NCBI GenBank assembly: GCA_905209135.1
Contig: CAJLRT010000051.1
Coordinates: forward strand, 1-7,037
Length of the DNA stretch: 7,037 bases
Reading direction: 5' to 3'
Source: an uncultured Eubacteriales bacterium
Lineage (GTDB): Bacteria > Bacillota > Clostridia > Oscillospirales > UMGS1783
Shown: piece by piece, positions 1 through 6,151 of the stretch
How positions within the stretch are numbered: position 1 is the stretch's first letter
How the letters are laid out: every line of letters starts with the position of its first letter
Position numbers and translations under genes: made by a program
Notes under the pieces: generated by a model
What the model saw: only the letters and a program-made list of their open reading frames with translations
The model's database searches: none
What the model was told of the DNA's origin: nothing

Positions 1-51
1 GCTTGAATGGCATTCAAGAGGTCAGCGGTTCGATCCCGCTTATCTCCACCA
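1..51 (+). tRNA. tRNA-Ala(GGC), 3' portion (5' end outside window)
   Basis: The window opens inside a tRNA gene. The anticodon stem is 2-6 paired with 14-18, and the 7-base loop 7-13 carries anticodon GGC at 9-11, which reads GCC (Ala). A 5-base variable region leads to the T arm: stem 24-28 with 36-40 and loop TTCGATC. The 3' acceptor strand is 41-47, the discriminator A is 48, and an encoded CCA is at 49-51. The acceptor strand has U at tRNA position 70, as expected for the G3:U70 alanine identity pair. The D arm and 5' acceptor strand lie upstream and are not visible. Confidence 0.93.
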
Positions 52-55
52 CAAT

Positions 56-98
56 AAAATCCTCTAAGCCTCTTGGCTCTGGAGGATTTTATTTTTTT
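56..98 (+). terminator. Intrinsic terminator of the tRNA-Ala gene
   Basis: The stem AAAATCCTC (56-64) pairs with GAGGATTTT (82-90), with an inner AGCC/GGCT helix (67-70 with 75-78), followed by a T-run at 92-98. It starts 4 bases after the tRNA CCA end, so it is the natural end of the tRNA transcript. Confidence 0.85.
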
Positions 99-283
99 CA
101 AATATTCGGAAAATTACTGCAAGTTACCTGAAAATATGCTCTACTCAGAATCCATTCAGAATAATCAAGACGATAATAAATATCCAAAGTATCATTAGCA
201 GGGCATCGTGATACATTACTTTTTTTAACCCCCACACACAAAAAGCGGTTGGACTAAAAACAAAGACCAACCGCTTACTTTTA
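99..283. other. AT-rich segment between two tRNA-Ala 3' ends; no gene seen
   Basis: This 185-base stretch is clearly more AT-rich than the coding DNA of the window and contains no plausible gene. It holds a weak inverted repeat, GTATCA (189-194) with TGATAC (209-214), shortly before a T-run (220-227), and a stronger hairpin at 243-276 listed separately. Because it is bracketed by two copies of the tRNA 3' end, it could be the last remnant of an element that integrated at the tRNA. That is inference; no integrase remnant is recognisable. Confidence 0.5.
240..276 (-). terminator. Perfect 10-bp hairpin, possible minus-strand terminator
   Basis: AAGCGGTTGG (243-252) and CCAACCGCTT (267-276) are exact inverted repeats around a 14-base loop. 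Read on the minus strand, the stem is followed by a five-T run (244-240), which fits an intrinsic terminator for a transcript coming from the right. No gene is left to use it. It could instead be a structure or arm site left by an integrated element. Confidence 0.4.
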
Positions 284-335
284 GCTTGTATCTAATTCAA
301 GAGGTCAGCGGTTCGATCCCACTTAATCTCCACCA
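284..335 (+). pseudogene. Degenerate second copy of tRNA-Ala 3' end (att-site scar or decayed tRNA)
   Basis: These 52 bases align with window positions 1-51 over their whole length, with five substitutions and one inserted base. Identity is exact through the 3' anticodon stem, variable region and first T-stem strand. The changes are damaging: a T-T mismatch in the anticodon stem (289 with 297), anticodon bases CTA at 292-294 in place of GGC, a C-A mismatch in the T stem (G to A at 321), and an extra A at 325/326 before the acceptor strand. No D arm or matching 5' acceptor strand is present upstream, so it is not a working tRNA. A repeat that begins near the anticodon arm and ends at CCA is the usual form of a tRNA-borne attachment site. 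A decayed tandem tRNA is the alternative. Confidence 0.7.
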
Positions 336-336
336 C

Positions 337-384
337 AAAAGAGGCATGGGAAACACGGTGTTTTCCATGCCTCTTTTATTTTTA
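337..384 (+). terminator. Strong intrinsic terminator after the tRNA remnant
   Basis: AAAAGAGGCATGG (337-349) pairs perfectly with CCATGCCTCTTTT (365-377). The helix continues inward through GAAACAC/GTGTTTTC with one bulged base, and a T-rich tail runs to 383. It is a separate sequence from the first tRNA terminator but sits at the same distance from the CCA end. This suggests that the sequence downstream of the original tRNA, or of a second tRNA, is preserved here. Confidence 0.8.
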
Positions 385-626
385 AAATCCGAAGCTGCTG
401 CCAAAATAAGTTCTGCATTGGCCTGCTTCCGCGGGGCATGGCGGCTTATGGCAGGCCTGTCCCCAAAGCCCGGCAAACGGCAGATGCTCGGAATGTACCG
501 AGAGACGATCCATCCGCATAAACGTATGGCCGCAGGGGAAGACAGCGGGGCTTCCTCTTTTGGTTTTCCCGTCCCCTCAAATGCGGGCACGGCGGGGCGG
601 CGCAGGGGAATCTGCGATTCGAAAGC
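385..626. other. Intergenic stretch, nothing recognised
   Basis: These 242 bases lie between the tRNA-remnant terminator and the terminator of the minus-strand operon. Several reading frames cross it, but none has a ribosome binding site or a recognisable protein, and one of them runs through the tRNA copy. The only structure noted is a pair of inverted 7-mers, GGCCTGC (420-426) and GCAGGCC (451-457). Confidence 0.5.
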
Positions 627-661
627 GCGGGGCTCGGAAGCAGTATGCTTCCGGGCCCCGC
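627..661 (-). terminator. Long hairpin ending the minus-strand VTC/DUF4956/lipoprotein operon
   Basis: The arms 627-642 and 646-661 form a 16-bp stem (one mismatch or wobble) with a 3-base loop. It begins 13 bases beyond the lipoprotein stop codon on the minus strand. The U-tract that follows is weak (CTTTCG), so it may work partly as a 3' stabilising stem-loop rather than as a sharp terminator. Confidence 0.65.
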
Positions 662-674
662 TGTGCGGCCGCGC

Positions 675-2639
675 TTACGGCCTGCCCTGTCCGTTCATTT
701 GCGGCGGCTGCGCCGCCTGATCCCTGCCGAACCCGCCGTCCGGCACAGCGTTTCCGTCCGGCGCCGCGCCCGGCATGGCGCCGCCGCCGAAACCGCCCTG
801 CATCCCGCCGGCCGACGCCGTGCCGTCGCTGGAGACGCGCGTCACCGTTTCGGAAAGCGTGAGCTCAGCAAGCTCCGTATCGCCGCTGTACAGGGTAAAG
901 GTATCGCCCTGTGCAAACGCCGGCAGGCTGATCACGGCGGACTGATAGGACTTGGACGGAGTATATTCCAGCACCTGCGCGCCGGATGCATCCGTCAGCC
1001 GGATGGAAACGCCCGCCTGCTGCGTCTGCGTGTAATACACGACAAAGCAGGGCTGGCCGGACGCCTCGTCCGGCGGCTCCAGCATGGCGGAATTGCCTAC
1101 GGCCACCGTCGTGCCGCCGTTTATCAGCATTTCCCCGTTGGTGTCCAGCGCGCCGTCCGCGCCGGACACGGGGCCGTCAATCGTAAGGGTGCCGCCCTCC
1201 ATCCACGTCGCGCCGTTGGAATCGATCCCGTCGCCGGATGCGTCGATATGCACGCTCCCGCCTGTGATGCGTATATACGCGTCGCCGTTGACGGCGAACT
1301 GGTCCGCGCCCATCGGGCCCTGCGCCTCCCCGTCGCTGCCGCCTGCGGCGTTGATTCCGTCATCGCTGGAGACAACGTCAATTTCCCCGCCGCTGATATC
1401 GACGGTAAGTCCCTCCAGCCCCTCGTAGCACTGCGCAATGCGGATGGTTCCGCCCAGCAGGGTCAGTGCCGCGTCGGCGTGGAAGCCGTCGTCGCCCGTT
1501 GCGATATCAAACGTGCCGCCGCTGACCGTTATATCGCCGTTTGCATGCACGGCGTCGTCCTGCGCGTCGATTGTAAACGTACCGCCGGTAATCGCAATGC
1601 TGACGCCCGCTTTCAGCCCTTTATAGCTGTCGGATTCGTCTGCGGTTGCGTCGGCCTGCACGGTCTGGGCCGTATCCTGCACCGCCGCCGTCTCTACAAA
1701 CCCCGCCGCGTCCGGCTGACGCATACCGCCGTCAGGGGGCGTCATGCCGTCCGACGGGAAACCCGCCTGCGTCTGCGCGGCCGTTCCCGCGCCGCTTCCC
1801 GTATGCACTTCAAACGTGCCGCCGGCAATCGCAAGGGCCGTCTGTGCCTGCACGCCGTCGTGCCCGGCGGTGATGGAGAAGTCGCCGCCGTCCAGTACGA
1901 CAAACCCTTTCGCCGCATCCTCGTCATTGTTCGATTTCACGCCGTCCGCACCCGCCTCTATGGCAAGCGTGCCGGCCTTGACCGCAACGCCGTCGCGGCC
2001 CTGCAGTCCGTCGGACGCCGCATGCACCTCGATCGTGCCGCCGGTAACGCACAGGTAATCCTTGGAACCGATCCCGTCGTTATAGCTGCCGTATACCGTC
2101 AGGCTGCCCCCGCCGGTGATGGTCAGATCGTCCTGGGCGAACAGCGCGGCGTCCGGCGCCGTGTCCGCGTCCGCATAGGAATAGGACTGTGCGTCCGACA
2201 GGGTGTTGGACGTTCCGTCGGCGAGAATGACGACCGTCTTATCCGCCTGCAGCGACGCGACGGGCGCGCCCGTTTTGCTGGCAATGTCCACGCCGTTCAG
2301 GACGAGCCGGACCAGGGCCTGCCCGCCGGCGTCCACAACGACCTGCGCGTCGTCCGACTCGCCGCTGAGCACATAGGTGCCCGCGGCGCTGATGGTGACA
2401 GTGGAACCAGTGACGGACGCGCCTGCGCCGTCCGTCTCAATCCCGCCGCCGCTGAAGCGGACGGCGGTTGACGTTTGCTCATCCCAGCTCGCATCCAGGT
2501 CCTCGGCCGCGTAGTCGTAGCCGTCCGCCGCGGCCGTCGCACCGACCGGCTGCGCCTCGGCCGCGTCCTGCGCGCAGCCGGCGAGAAACGCCGCAAGTAC
2601 AAGCAGGCTGAAAAGCCCGCGCCAGAATTGATTGCGCAT
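675..2639 (-). CDS. Secreted beta-helix lipoprotein, carbohydrate-binding domain protein (Cthe_2159 family)
   Basis: This is a 654-residue exported protein. Residues 1-22 are a lipoprotein signal peptide with lipobox LAGC, so Cys22 should be lipidated and the protein anchored on the outer face of the membrane. Residues ~60-520 consist of repeated beta-strand rungs with GGT/GGG turns and a recurring acidic-Gly motif (around D188, D210, D232, D261, D384, D427, D470, D495), often about 22 residues or a multiple apart. This is the pattern of right-handed parallel beta-helices of the Cthe_2159 family, whose founding member in Clostridium thermocellum is known to bind cellulose and pectic acid. The Asp residues probably help bind metal. 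A low-complexity insert (~282-340) interrupts the helix. The tail (~608-654) is rich in Gly, Pro and Asn and may be disordered or wall-spanning. The start has a strong AGGAGG (2645-2650) that overlaps the stop of the preceding gene, so translation is probably coupled. It is the last gene of the operon. The ligand is unknown. Confidence 0.85.
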   Translation of the reverse strand: MRNQFWRGLFSLLVLAAFLAGCAQDAAEAQPVGATAAADGYDYAAEDLDASWDEQTSTAVRFSGGGIETDGAGASVTGSTVTISAAGTYVLSGESDDAQVVVDAGGQALVRLVLNGVDIASKTGAPVASLQADKTVVILADGTSNTLSDAQSYSYADADTAPDAALFAQDDLTITGGGSLTVYGSYNDGIGSKDYLCVTGGTIEVHAASDGLQGRDGVAVKAGTLAIEAGADGVKSNNDEDAAKGFVVLDGGDFSITAGHDGVQAQTALAIAGGTFEVHTGSGAGTAAQTQAGFPSDGMTPPDGGMRQPDAAGFVETAAVQDTAQTVQADATADESDSYKGLKAGVSIAITGGTFTIDAQDDAVHANGDITVSGGTFDIATGDDGFHADAALTLLGGTIRIAQCYEGLEGLTVDISGGEIDVVSSDDGINAAGGSDGEAQGPMGADQFAVNGDAYIRITGGSVHIDASGDGIDSNGATWMEGGTLTIDGPVSGADGALDTNGEMLINGGTTVAVGNSAMLEPPDEASGQPCFVVYYTQTQQAGVSIRLTDASGAQVLEYTPSKSYQSAVISLPAFAQGDTFTLYSGDTELAELTLSETVTRVSSDGTASAGGMQGGFGGGAMPGAAPDGNAVPDGGFGRDQAAQPPQMNGQGRP

Positions 2640-2649
2640 AAAATCCTCC

Positions 2650-3327
2650 TCACAGTTCTTCTTTCACGGTATGCGGCCGGCTGACTGCGATATTCAGGTT
2701 CCCGTTGCGGCAGCGCAGCGCGTCCAGAAACGCCTTGGGCGGCATGTCTCCCTTGAGCCGGACGGTATAGCTCAGCTCAAACAGGCTTCCCATATTCGTC
2801 GTCCGCACTTTTTCCAGGGTATAGCTGGTCGCGTACTGCTGCAGAAGGTCGTCGAACAGCCCCTCGTAGTCCAGGTTTTCCGGGACTGTGATCTTGAGGG
2901 TGCGCACATTCGCCTTTCCGTCGCCGAACCGGCTGCACAGCAGCGCGACGTTTACCACGCCGATAATCACAAGGAACAGCAGCGCGTAAAACAGATAGCC
3001 CATCCCGGTCGCAAGCCCCACGGCCATGGCGAAAAAGATGCTCACGATATCCCGCGCGTTGCCCGGCACCGACCGGAACCGCACCAGGCTGAACGCGCCC
3101 GCGACCGCGACGCCGGTCCCGATATTGCCGTTGACCATCATGATCACGACCTGCACAATGGCGGGGAGAAGGGCAAGCGTGACGACAAAGCCCTTGGAGT
3201 ATGTGTTTTTCACCATGTACAGGCCCGCAATGCCCAGGCCGAGGACAAGGGACGCAAGAGTGCAGTATAGAAATCCGCTGATGGTAAGAGTTCCGTTCAG
3301 AATGCTGCTTGTAAAAATATCAGGCAC
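2650..3327 (-). CDS. DUF4956 family membrane protein
   Basis: The protein has 225 residues if translation starts at the GTG at 3327-3325, whose context overlaps the stop codon of the VTC gene by 8 bases. A GGAG lies about 11 bases upstream. The frame is open further upstream, but that extension lies inside the VTC gene and has no family resemblance. Hydrophobic segments at ~17-38, 47-65, 95-110 and 112-131 suggest about four membrane helices. The best-conserved block of the DUF4956 family is present at residues 68-89 (GNIGTGVAVAGAFSLVRFRS then PG). Residues ~140-225 form a soluble, probably cytosolic alpha/beta domain. The biochemical role of DUF4956 is unknown. It is typically encoded beside VTC-domain genes, and the overlaps on both sides here imply that it works with both neighbours, perhaps as the membrane partner of the polymerase-like protein. 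Confidence 0.85.
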   Translation of the reverse strand: MPDIFTSSILNGTLTISGFLYCTLASLVLGLGIAGLYMVKNTYSKGFVVTLALLPAIVQVVIMMVNGNIGTGVAVAGAFSLVRFRSVPGNARDIVSIFFAMAVGLATGMGYLFYALLFLVIIGVVNVALLCSRFGDGKANVRTLKITVPENLDYEGLFDDLLQQYATSYTLEKVRTTNMGSLFELSYTVRLKGDMPPKAFLDALRCRNGNLNIAVSRPHTVKEEL

Positions 3328-4051
3328 TTGTAGCCACGCTCCGTTCTTTCTGGTTTGTTTTGAAAATGTAGTTCTGGTAGCATCTGCCGTACTTGGAAAA
3401 GGAGACCGGGAACAGCTCAAGTTCGCTCAGGACATGGCTGAGCCATACCGGAAAGGCGGCCGCCACCTTGATCTCCAGCAAAACCCGGCCGGGCTCCAGC
3501 ACGGGAGCGCCCCACATGCCGCTGTTTAAGCTTAGCTGCTGCTGGCGAAAGCGTATATTGCGGTCAAAAGTGACGCGAAGCTGCGGGTCCTCCGCGCCGG
3601 TAAAGGCGGTGCGGTCATAGCTGATATACGCCTTTTCCGAAACCGGATACCGGCCGAGAAAACAGGAGATTTCCCGCAGCGTCTGCTCCGTTTCCGGGTC
3701 GGTCCCGCAGATGTGCGCACCGGCGGCCGCCGCCCGCGCCTGCGCGTAGGGGAGCACGGCCCGCCGTTTATACACGACGCCGCAGAGCTTCTTTTTGAGT
3801 TCAAGGTACACGGGGCTGTTCTCTTCCGCCCGGCCATAGCTGCGCATACGCAGCTTTTCCTTGTAGACCGGTTTGTCAAGCGAGGTGCGGATCAGGTCGT
3901 ACCCGTCCGTATCATAGTACAGGTTGCAGATTGTGTACTCGGCAAACCGGTCGGGGAGAAGCCTCCCCTCCGCAAGCTCCAGAAAGGCCCGGCACTGTTC
4001 AGGGCTCGCCAGATACTTTTTCTCCACCCGCTCAAATATATTTTTTTTCAT
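3320..4051 (-). CDS. VTC-domain protein, polyphosphate-polymerase-like
   Basis: This 243-residue protein consists almost entirely of one VTC domain, the fold of the yeast VTC4 catalytic subunit, which makes polyphosphate from ATP. The tunnel-lining basic and acidic positions appear in order: R8 and EKKY (10-13), YYDT (45-48), K64/K66/R68/R70, ELKKK (84-88), KRR (95-97), YDR (145-147), LR then FDR (158-164), LEIK (192-195) and SKYGR (219-223). This suggests an active nucleotide/polyphosphate-handling site. It lacks an SPX domain and membrane helices, as bacterial members usually do. Bacterial homologues are annotated as polyphosphate polymerases mostly by homology, so the product remains unproven. 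The ATG at 4051 has AAAGGAGG at 4058-4065, with good spacing. It is the first gene of the three-gene operon and is divergent from the two-component genes. Confidence 0.85.
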   Translation of the reverse strand: MKKNIFERVEKKYLASPEQCRAFLELAEGRLLPDRFAEYTICNLYYDTDGYDLIRTSLDKPVYKEKLRMRSYGRAEENSPVYLELKKKLCGVVYKRRAVLPYAQARAAAAGAHICGTDPETEQTLREISCFLGRYPVSEKAYISYDRTAFTGAEDPQLRVTFDRNIRFRQQQLSLNSGMWGAPVLEPGRVLLEIKVAAAFPVWLSHVLSELELFPVSFSKYGRCYQNYIFKTNQKERSVATSA

Positions 4052-4092
4052 AGAACGCCTCCTTTCCGCTTGCCCGTCTCTGCTATGCTGTG

Positions 4093-4124
4093 ATTATACA
4101 CCGAAAACCTGAAAATAGTCTGAA
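4093..4124 (-). promoter_or_regulatory. Promoter of the VTC operon (perfect -10, no good -35)
   Basis: On the minus strand, a perfect TATAAT occupies 4098-4093, giving a start near 4086 and a leader of about 35 bases before the VTC gene. No TTGACA-like hexamer lies at the usual distance; that region (about 4116-4121) is inside the TTCAG repeat pair of the palindrome. A promoter with a good -10 and a missing -35 overlapped by tandem sites is typical of activation by a PhoB/OmpR-type regulator. Confidence 0.6.
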
Positions 4125-4148
4125 GCAAAAACTTCAGACTATTTTCAG
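4109..4148. promoter_or_regulatory. 40-bp perfect palindrome, candidate response-regulator operator
   Basis: Arms CTGAAAATAGTCTGAAG (4109-4125) and CTTCAGACTATTTTCAG (4132-4148) are exact inverted repeats around CAAAAA. Each arm contains a direct repeat of TTCAG with an 11-bp period: on the plus strand at 4133-4137 and 4144-4148, and on the minus strand at 4124-4120 and 4113-4109. OmpR-family regulators bind tandem half-sites one helical turn apart, so each arm could hold one dimer facing one of the two divergent promoters. No gene is transcribed into this hairpin and no T-run follows it on either strand, which argues against a terminator. Confidence 0.65.
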
Positions 4149-4171
4149 CAATAACGGATATGATTGGGCTG

Positions 4172-4197
4172 TATAAAGAGATAAATCGTGTTATAAT
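4172..4197 (+). promoter_or_regulatory. Candidate promoter region of the two-component operon
   Basis: There are two possible -10 boxes. TATAAA at 4172-4177 would start near 4184 and place the TTCAG repeat pair at about -43, a classic activator position. TATAAT at 4192-4197 has an extended TG (4189-4190) but would start at about 4204, almost on the ribosome binding site (GGGGGAG, 4206-4212). Neither has a convincing -35. Which one is used cannot be decided from sequence. Confidence 0.45.
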
Positions 4198-4217
4198 GAA
4201 AAAAAGGGGGAGTCCAT

Positions 4218-4895
4218 ATGCAGGTACTGATCGTAGAGGACGAAGTCCGCCTGGCCGAGGCGCTGGCCCATATCATGAAAGAGGAAAAATACCTGGTGGA
4301 CACGGTGCATACGGGCACCGACGGGCTTGAATACGCGCGCAGCGGCCTGTACGACGTCGTCATACTCGACGTTATGCTCCCCGGCCTGTCGGGGTTTGAA
4401 ATTATAAAGCGGCTGCGCACGGAAAAGATCGACACGCCTGTGATTATGCTCACCGCCAAGGACGAGACCGCCGACAAGGTGCGCGGCCTGGACCTGGGCG
4501 CGGACGATTATATGACAAAACCATTCGCGCCCGAAGAGCTGCTCGCACGGGTGCGCGCCATCTCCCGCAGGCAGGGCGAAGTGGTCCTGGACGAGCTCCG
4601 TTTTTCCGACCTCACGCTCGGGCTTGCGACCAGCACGCTCACCTGCGGCGCGAAATCGGTGCGCCTGAGCTTTAAGGAAAAAGAAGTGCTCCGGATTCTG
4701 ATGGCCAACCCCTTCGTCATCACCCCGAAAGAAGAGCTGATCAGCCGGGTGTGGGGCGTCGACTCCGAAGCGGAGGACAACAATGTCGAGGCATATATCT
4801 CGTTCCTGCGCAAAAAATTTGCCTATCTCGGCTCGCAATCCGGCATTGAAACCGTCCGGAAAGTCGGATACAGACTGGAGGATACAGCACAATGA
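4218..4895 (+). CDS. OmpR-family response regulator
   Basis: This 225-residue two-component response regulator has standard architecture. The receiver domain (1-~118) has the acidic pocket E7/D8/E9, phosphoacceptor D51 (ILDVMLPG), switch T79 and conserved K101 in TKPF. The C-terminal winged-helix DNA-binding domain (~126-222) has the recognition helix near 187-200 and the wing at 211-220 (ETVRKVGYRL). All residues needed for phosphorylation are present. The ATG at 4218 is preceded by GGGGGAG (4206-4212). The stop overlaps the kinase start as ATGA. Its probable targets are the palindrome just upstream, hence its own operon and the divergent VTC operon. That is inferred from position and from the spacing of the half-sites. 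The subfamily and signal cannot be fixed from sequence, so no gene symbol is given. Confidence 0.93.
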   Translation: MQVLIVEDEVRLAEALAHIMKEEKYLVDTVHTGTDGLEYARSGLYDVVILDVMLPGLSGFEIIKRLRTEKIDTPVIMLTAKDETADKVRGLDLGADDYMTKPFAPEELLARVRAISRRQGEVVLDELRFSDLTLGLATSTLTCGAKSVRLSFKEKEVLRILMANPFVITPKEELISRVWGVDSEAEDNNVEAYISFLRKKFAYLGSQSGIETVRKVGYRLEDTAQ

Positions 4896-6130
4896 TCCGC
4901 ACGCTCAGAATTAAATTCGTGATGATCAATATGATACTCGTCTTCCTCGTGCTCGCCGCCGTATTCGGCGCGCTGTGCGTTACGAGCTACCGGCAGGTCG
5001 TGCGGGACAATGAGATGACCCTCCGCATGGCCGCCTCCCGCGCAAAGGAAGTGGAACCGCCGAAAATGGAGGTTGGCAAAGAGCCGCCGGAGACCTTTGT
5101 CGGCGCGCCGGTATTCGTCGTGCAGTTCGACGCGGGCGGCAATTTCATGTATGTCCGCACCGAAAACATGTACATAGAGCAGGACGAAGCGGCCGAAATC
5201 GCACAGGCGGCGCGGGAAGCCGGCGGCGAGAGCGGCGTTTTGCCGGAGTACAACCTGCGTTACGCCGTTGTAAACAAATACGGCCGCGACGCCATCGCAT
5301 TCATGGACCGCCACAGCGAGCGGACGGCGCTGCGCAATGTCGTCCTCATCTCGCTCGCCTCCTTCGCCGGCGCGCTGCTCGCCTTTTTCCTCATCAGCCT
5401 CTACCTGTCCAAATGGGCGCTCAAGCCGGTGGAGCGCGCCCTTTTGCAGCAGCGGCGGTTTGTGGCCAACGCCTCGCACGAACTGAAAACGCCCCTGACC
5501 GTGATCCTGGCGAACACGGGCATACTGCAGAAAAACGGCGAGGCCACCGTGCAGTCGCAGCGCCAGTGGATCGACAGCACGCAGGCCGAAGCGCAGCGCA
5601 TGAAGCGGCTTGTGGAGGATCTGGTCTTCCTGGCCAAATCCGACGAGGCGAAAACGCCCGCACCTTTCGCGCCGGTTCAGTTCGGCGACCTTGTCTACAG
5701 CGTCTGCCTGGCCTTTGAATCGCTCGCCTATGAAAAGGGGATAAGCCTGGAAACGGCGGGCATTGAATCAGACGTCGTCCTGCAGGGCGACGCGGCGCAG
5801 CTCAGGCAGCTCGCCGCCATACTGGTGGACAACGCGGTCAAATACGCGGCGCGGGACAGCGCCGTCACCGTAACGCTGACGAAAAAGCAGGCCCGCGTCT
5901 GCCTTTCCGTGCACAACTGCGGCAGCCCCATTCCGCCCAACGCGCTCCCCCACCTGTTCGACCGGTTTTACCGCGTGGACTGGTCGCGCGCCGAGGGCGG
6001 CTACGGCCTGGGCCTTTCCATTGCGAAAACCATTGCCGAGCTGCACCACGGCAGGCTGTGGGCCGCAAATGAAAACGACGGGGTCACCTTCCGGGCGGAG
6101 TTCCGGGACGTCCCCGCCCGCCGCAACTGA
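4892..6130 (+). CDS. Membrane sensor histidine kinase, partner of the upstream regulator
   Basis: This 412-residue protein has a transmembrane helix at ~8-30, an extracytoplasmic sensor region of about 118 residues (~31-148) with no recognised domain, and a second transmembrane helix at ~149-172. A short linker without a clear HAMP domain leads to the dimerisation/phosphoacceptor domain with H196 (SHELKTPL). The ATPase domain has an N box at 310-318 with N314, a G1 region at 342-348 in the variant form NCGSPIP (Asn instead of the usual Asp, a variant seen in many Gram-positive kinases), an F box at 355-360 and a G2 box at 369-376 (GGYGLGLS). It should autophosphorylate and pass phosphate to D51 of the regulator. 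GGAGG (4877-4881) precedes the ATG, which overlaps the regulator stop by ATGA. The unusual tandem repeats begin 21 bases after its stop. Confidence 0.93.
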   Translation: MIRTLRIKFVMINMILVFLVLAAVFGALCVTSYRQVVRDNEMTLRMAASRAKEVEPPKMEVGKEPPETFVGAPVFVVQFDAGGNFMYVRTENMYIEQDEAAEIAQAAREAGGESGVLPEYNLRYAVVNKYGRDAIAFMDRHSERTALRNVVLISLASFAGALLAFFLISLYLSKWALKPVERALLQQRRFVANASHELKTPLTVILANTGILQKNGEATVQSQRQWIDSTQAEAQRMKRLVEDLVFLAKSDEAKTPAPFAPVQFGDLVYSVCLAFESLAYEKGISLETAGIESDVVLQGDAAQLRQLAAILVDNAVKYAARDSAVTVTLTKKQARVCLSVHNCGSPIPPNALPHLFDRFYRVDWSRAEGGYGLGLSIAKTIAELHHGRLWAANENDGVTFRAEFRDVPARRN

Positions 6131-6151
6131 ACGGAAACACGGCGCCGGGAG

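Noticed and set aside
284..335. Functional amber-suppressor tRNA with a CTA anticodon
   Set aside because: There is no D arm or 5' acceptor strand, the anticodon and T stems each have a mismatch, and the acceptor region has an inserted base.
297..590. Minus-strand open frame of 97 codons ending in WWRLSGIEPLTS
   Set aside because: The C-terminal part is the reverse complement of the tRNA 3' end and its terminator, a well-known source of false proteins. There is no ribosome binding site and no family.
286..720. Plus-strand open frame of 144 codons across the tRNA remnant, terminator and intergenic DNA
   Set aside because: It runs through a tRNA copy, a terminator hairpin and the end of the lipoprotein gene, has no ribosome binding site and shows no protein-like pattern.
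645..2471. 608-codon plus-strand frame opposite the lipoprotein gene
   Set aside because: It is an antisense artefact of GC-rich codon use. The minus-strand frame has a signal peptide, lipobox, ribosome binding site and regular beta-helix repeats, while this one is Arg/Ala-rich with no recognisable domain.
3328..3420. N-terminal extension of the DUF4956 protein to an upstream ATG
   Set aside because: These 31 codons lie inside the VTC gene, are not hydrophobic or family-like and have no ribosome binding site. The GTG at 3327 gives the family's usual length and N-terminus.
4109..4148. Bidirectional terminator
   Set aside because: Both flanking operons are transcribed away from it, and neither strand has a T-run after the stem.
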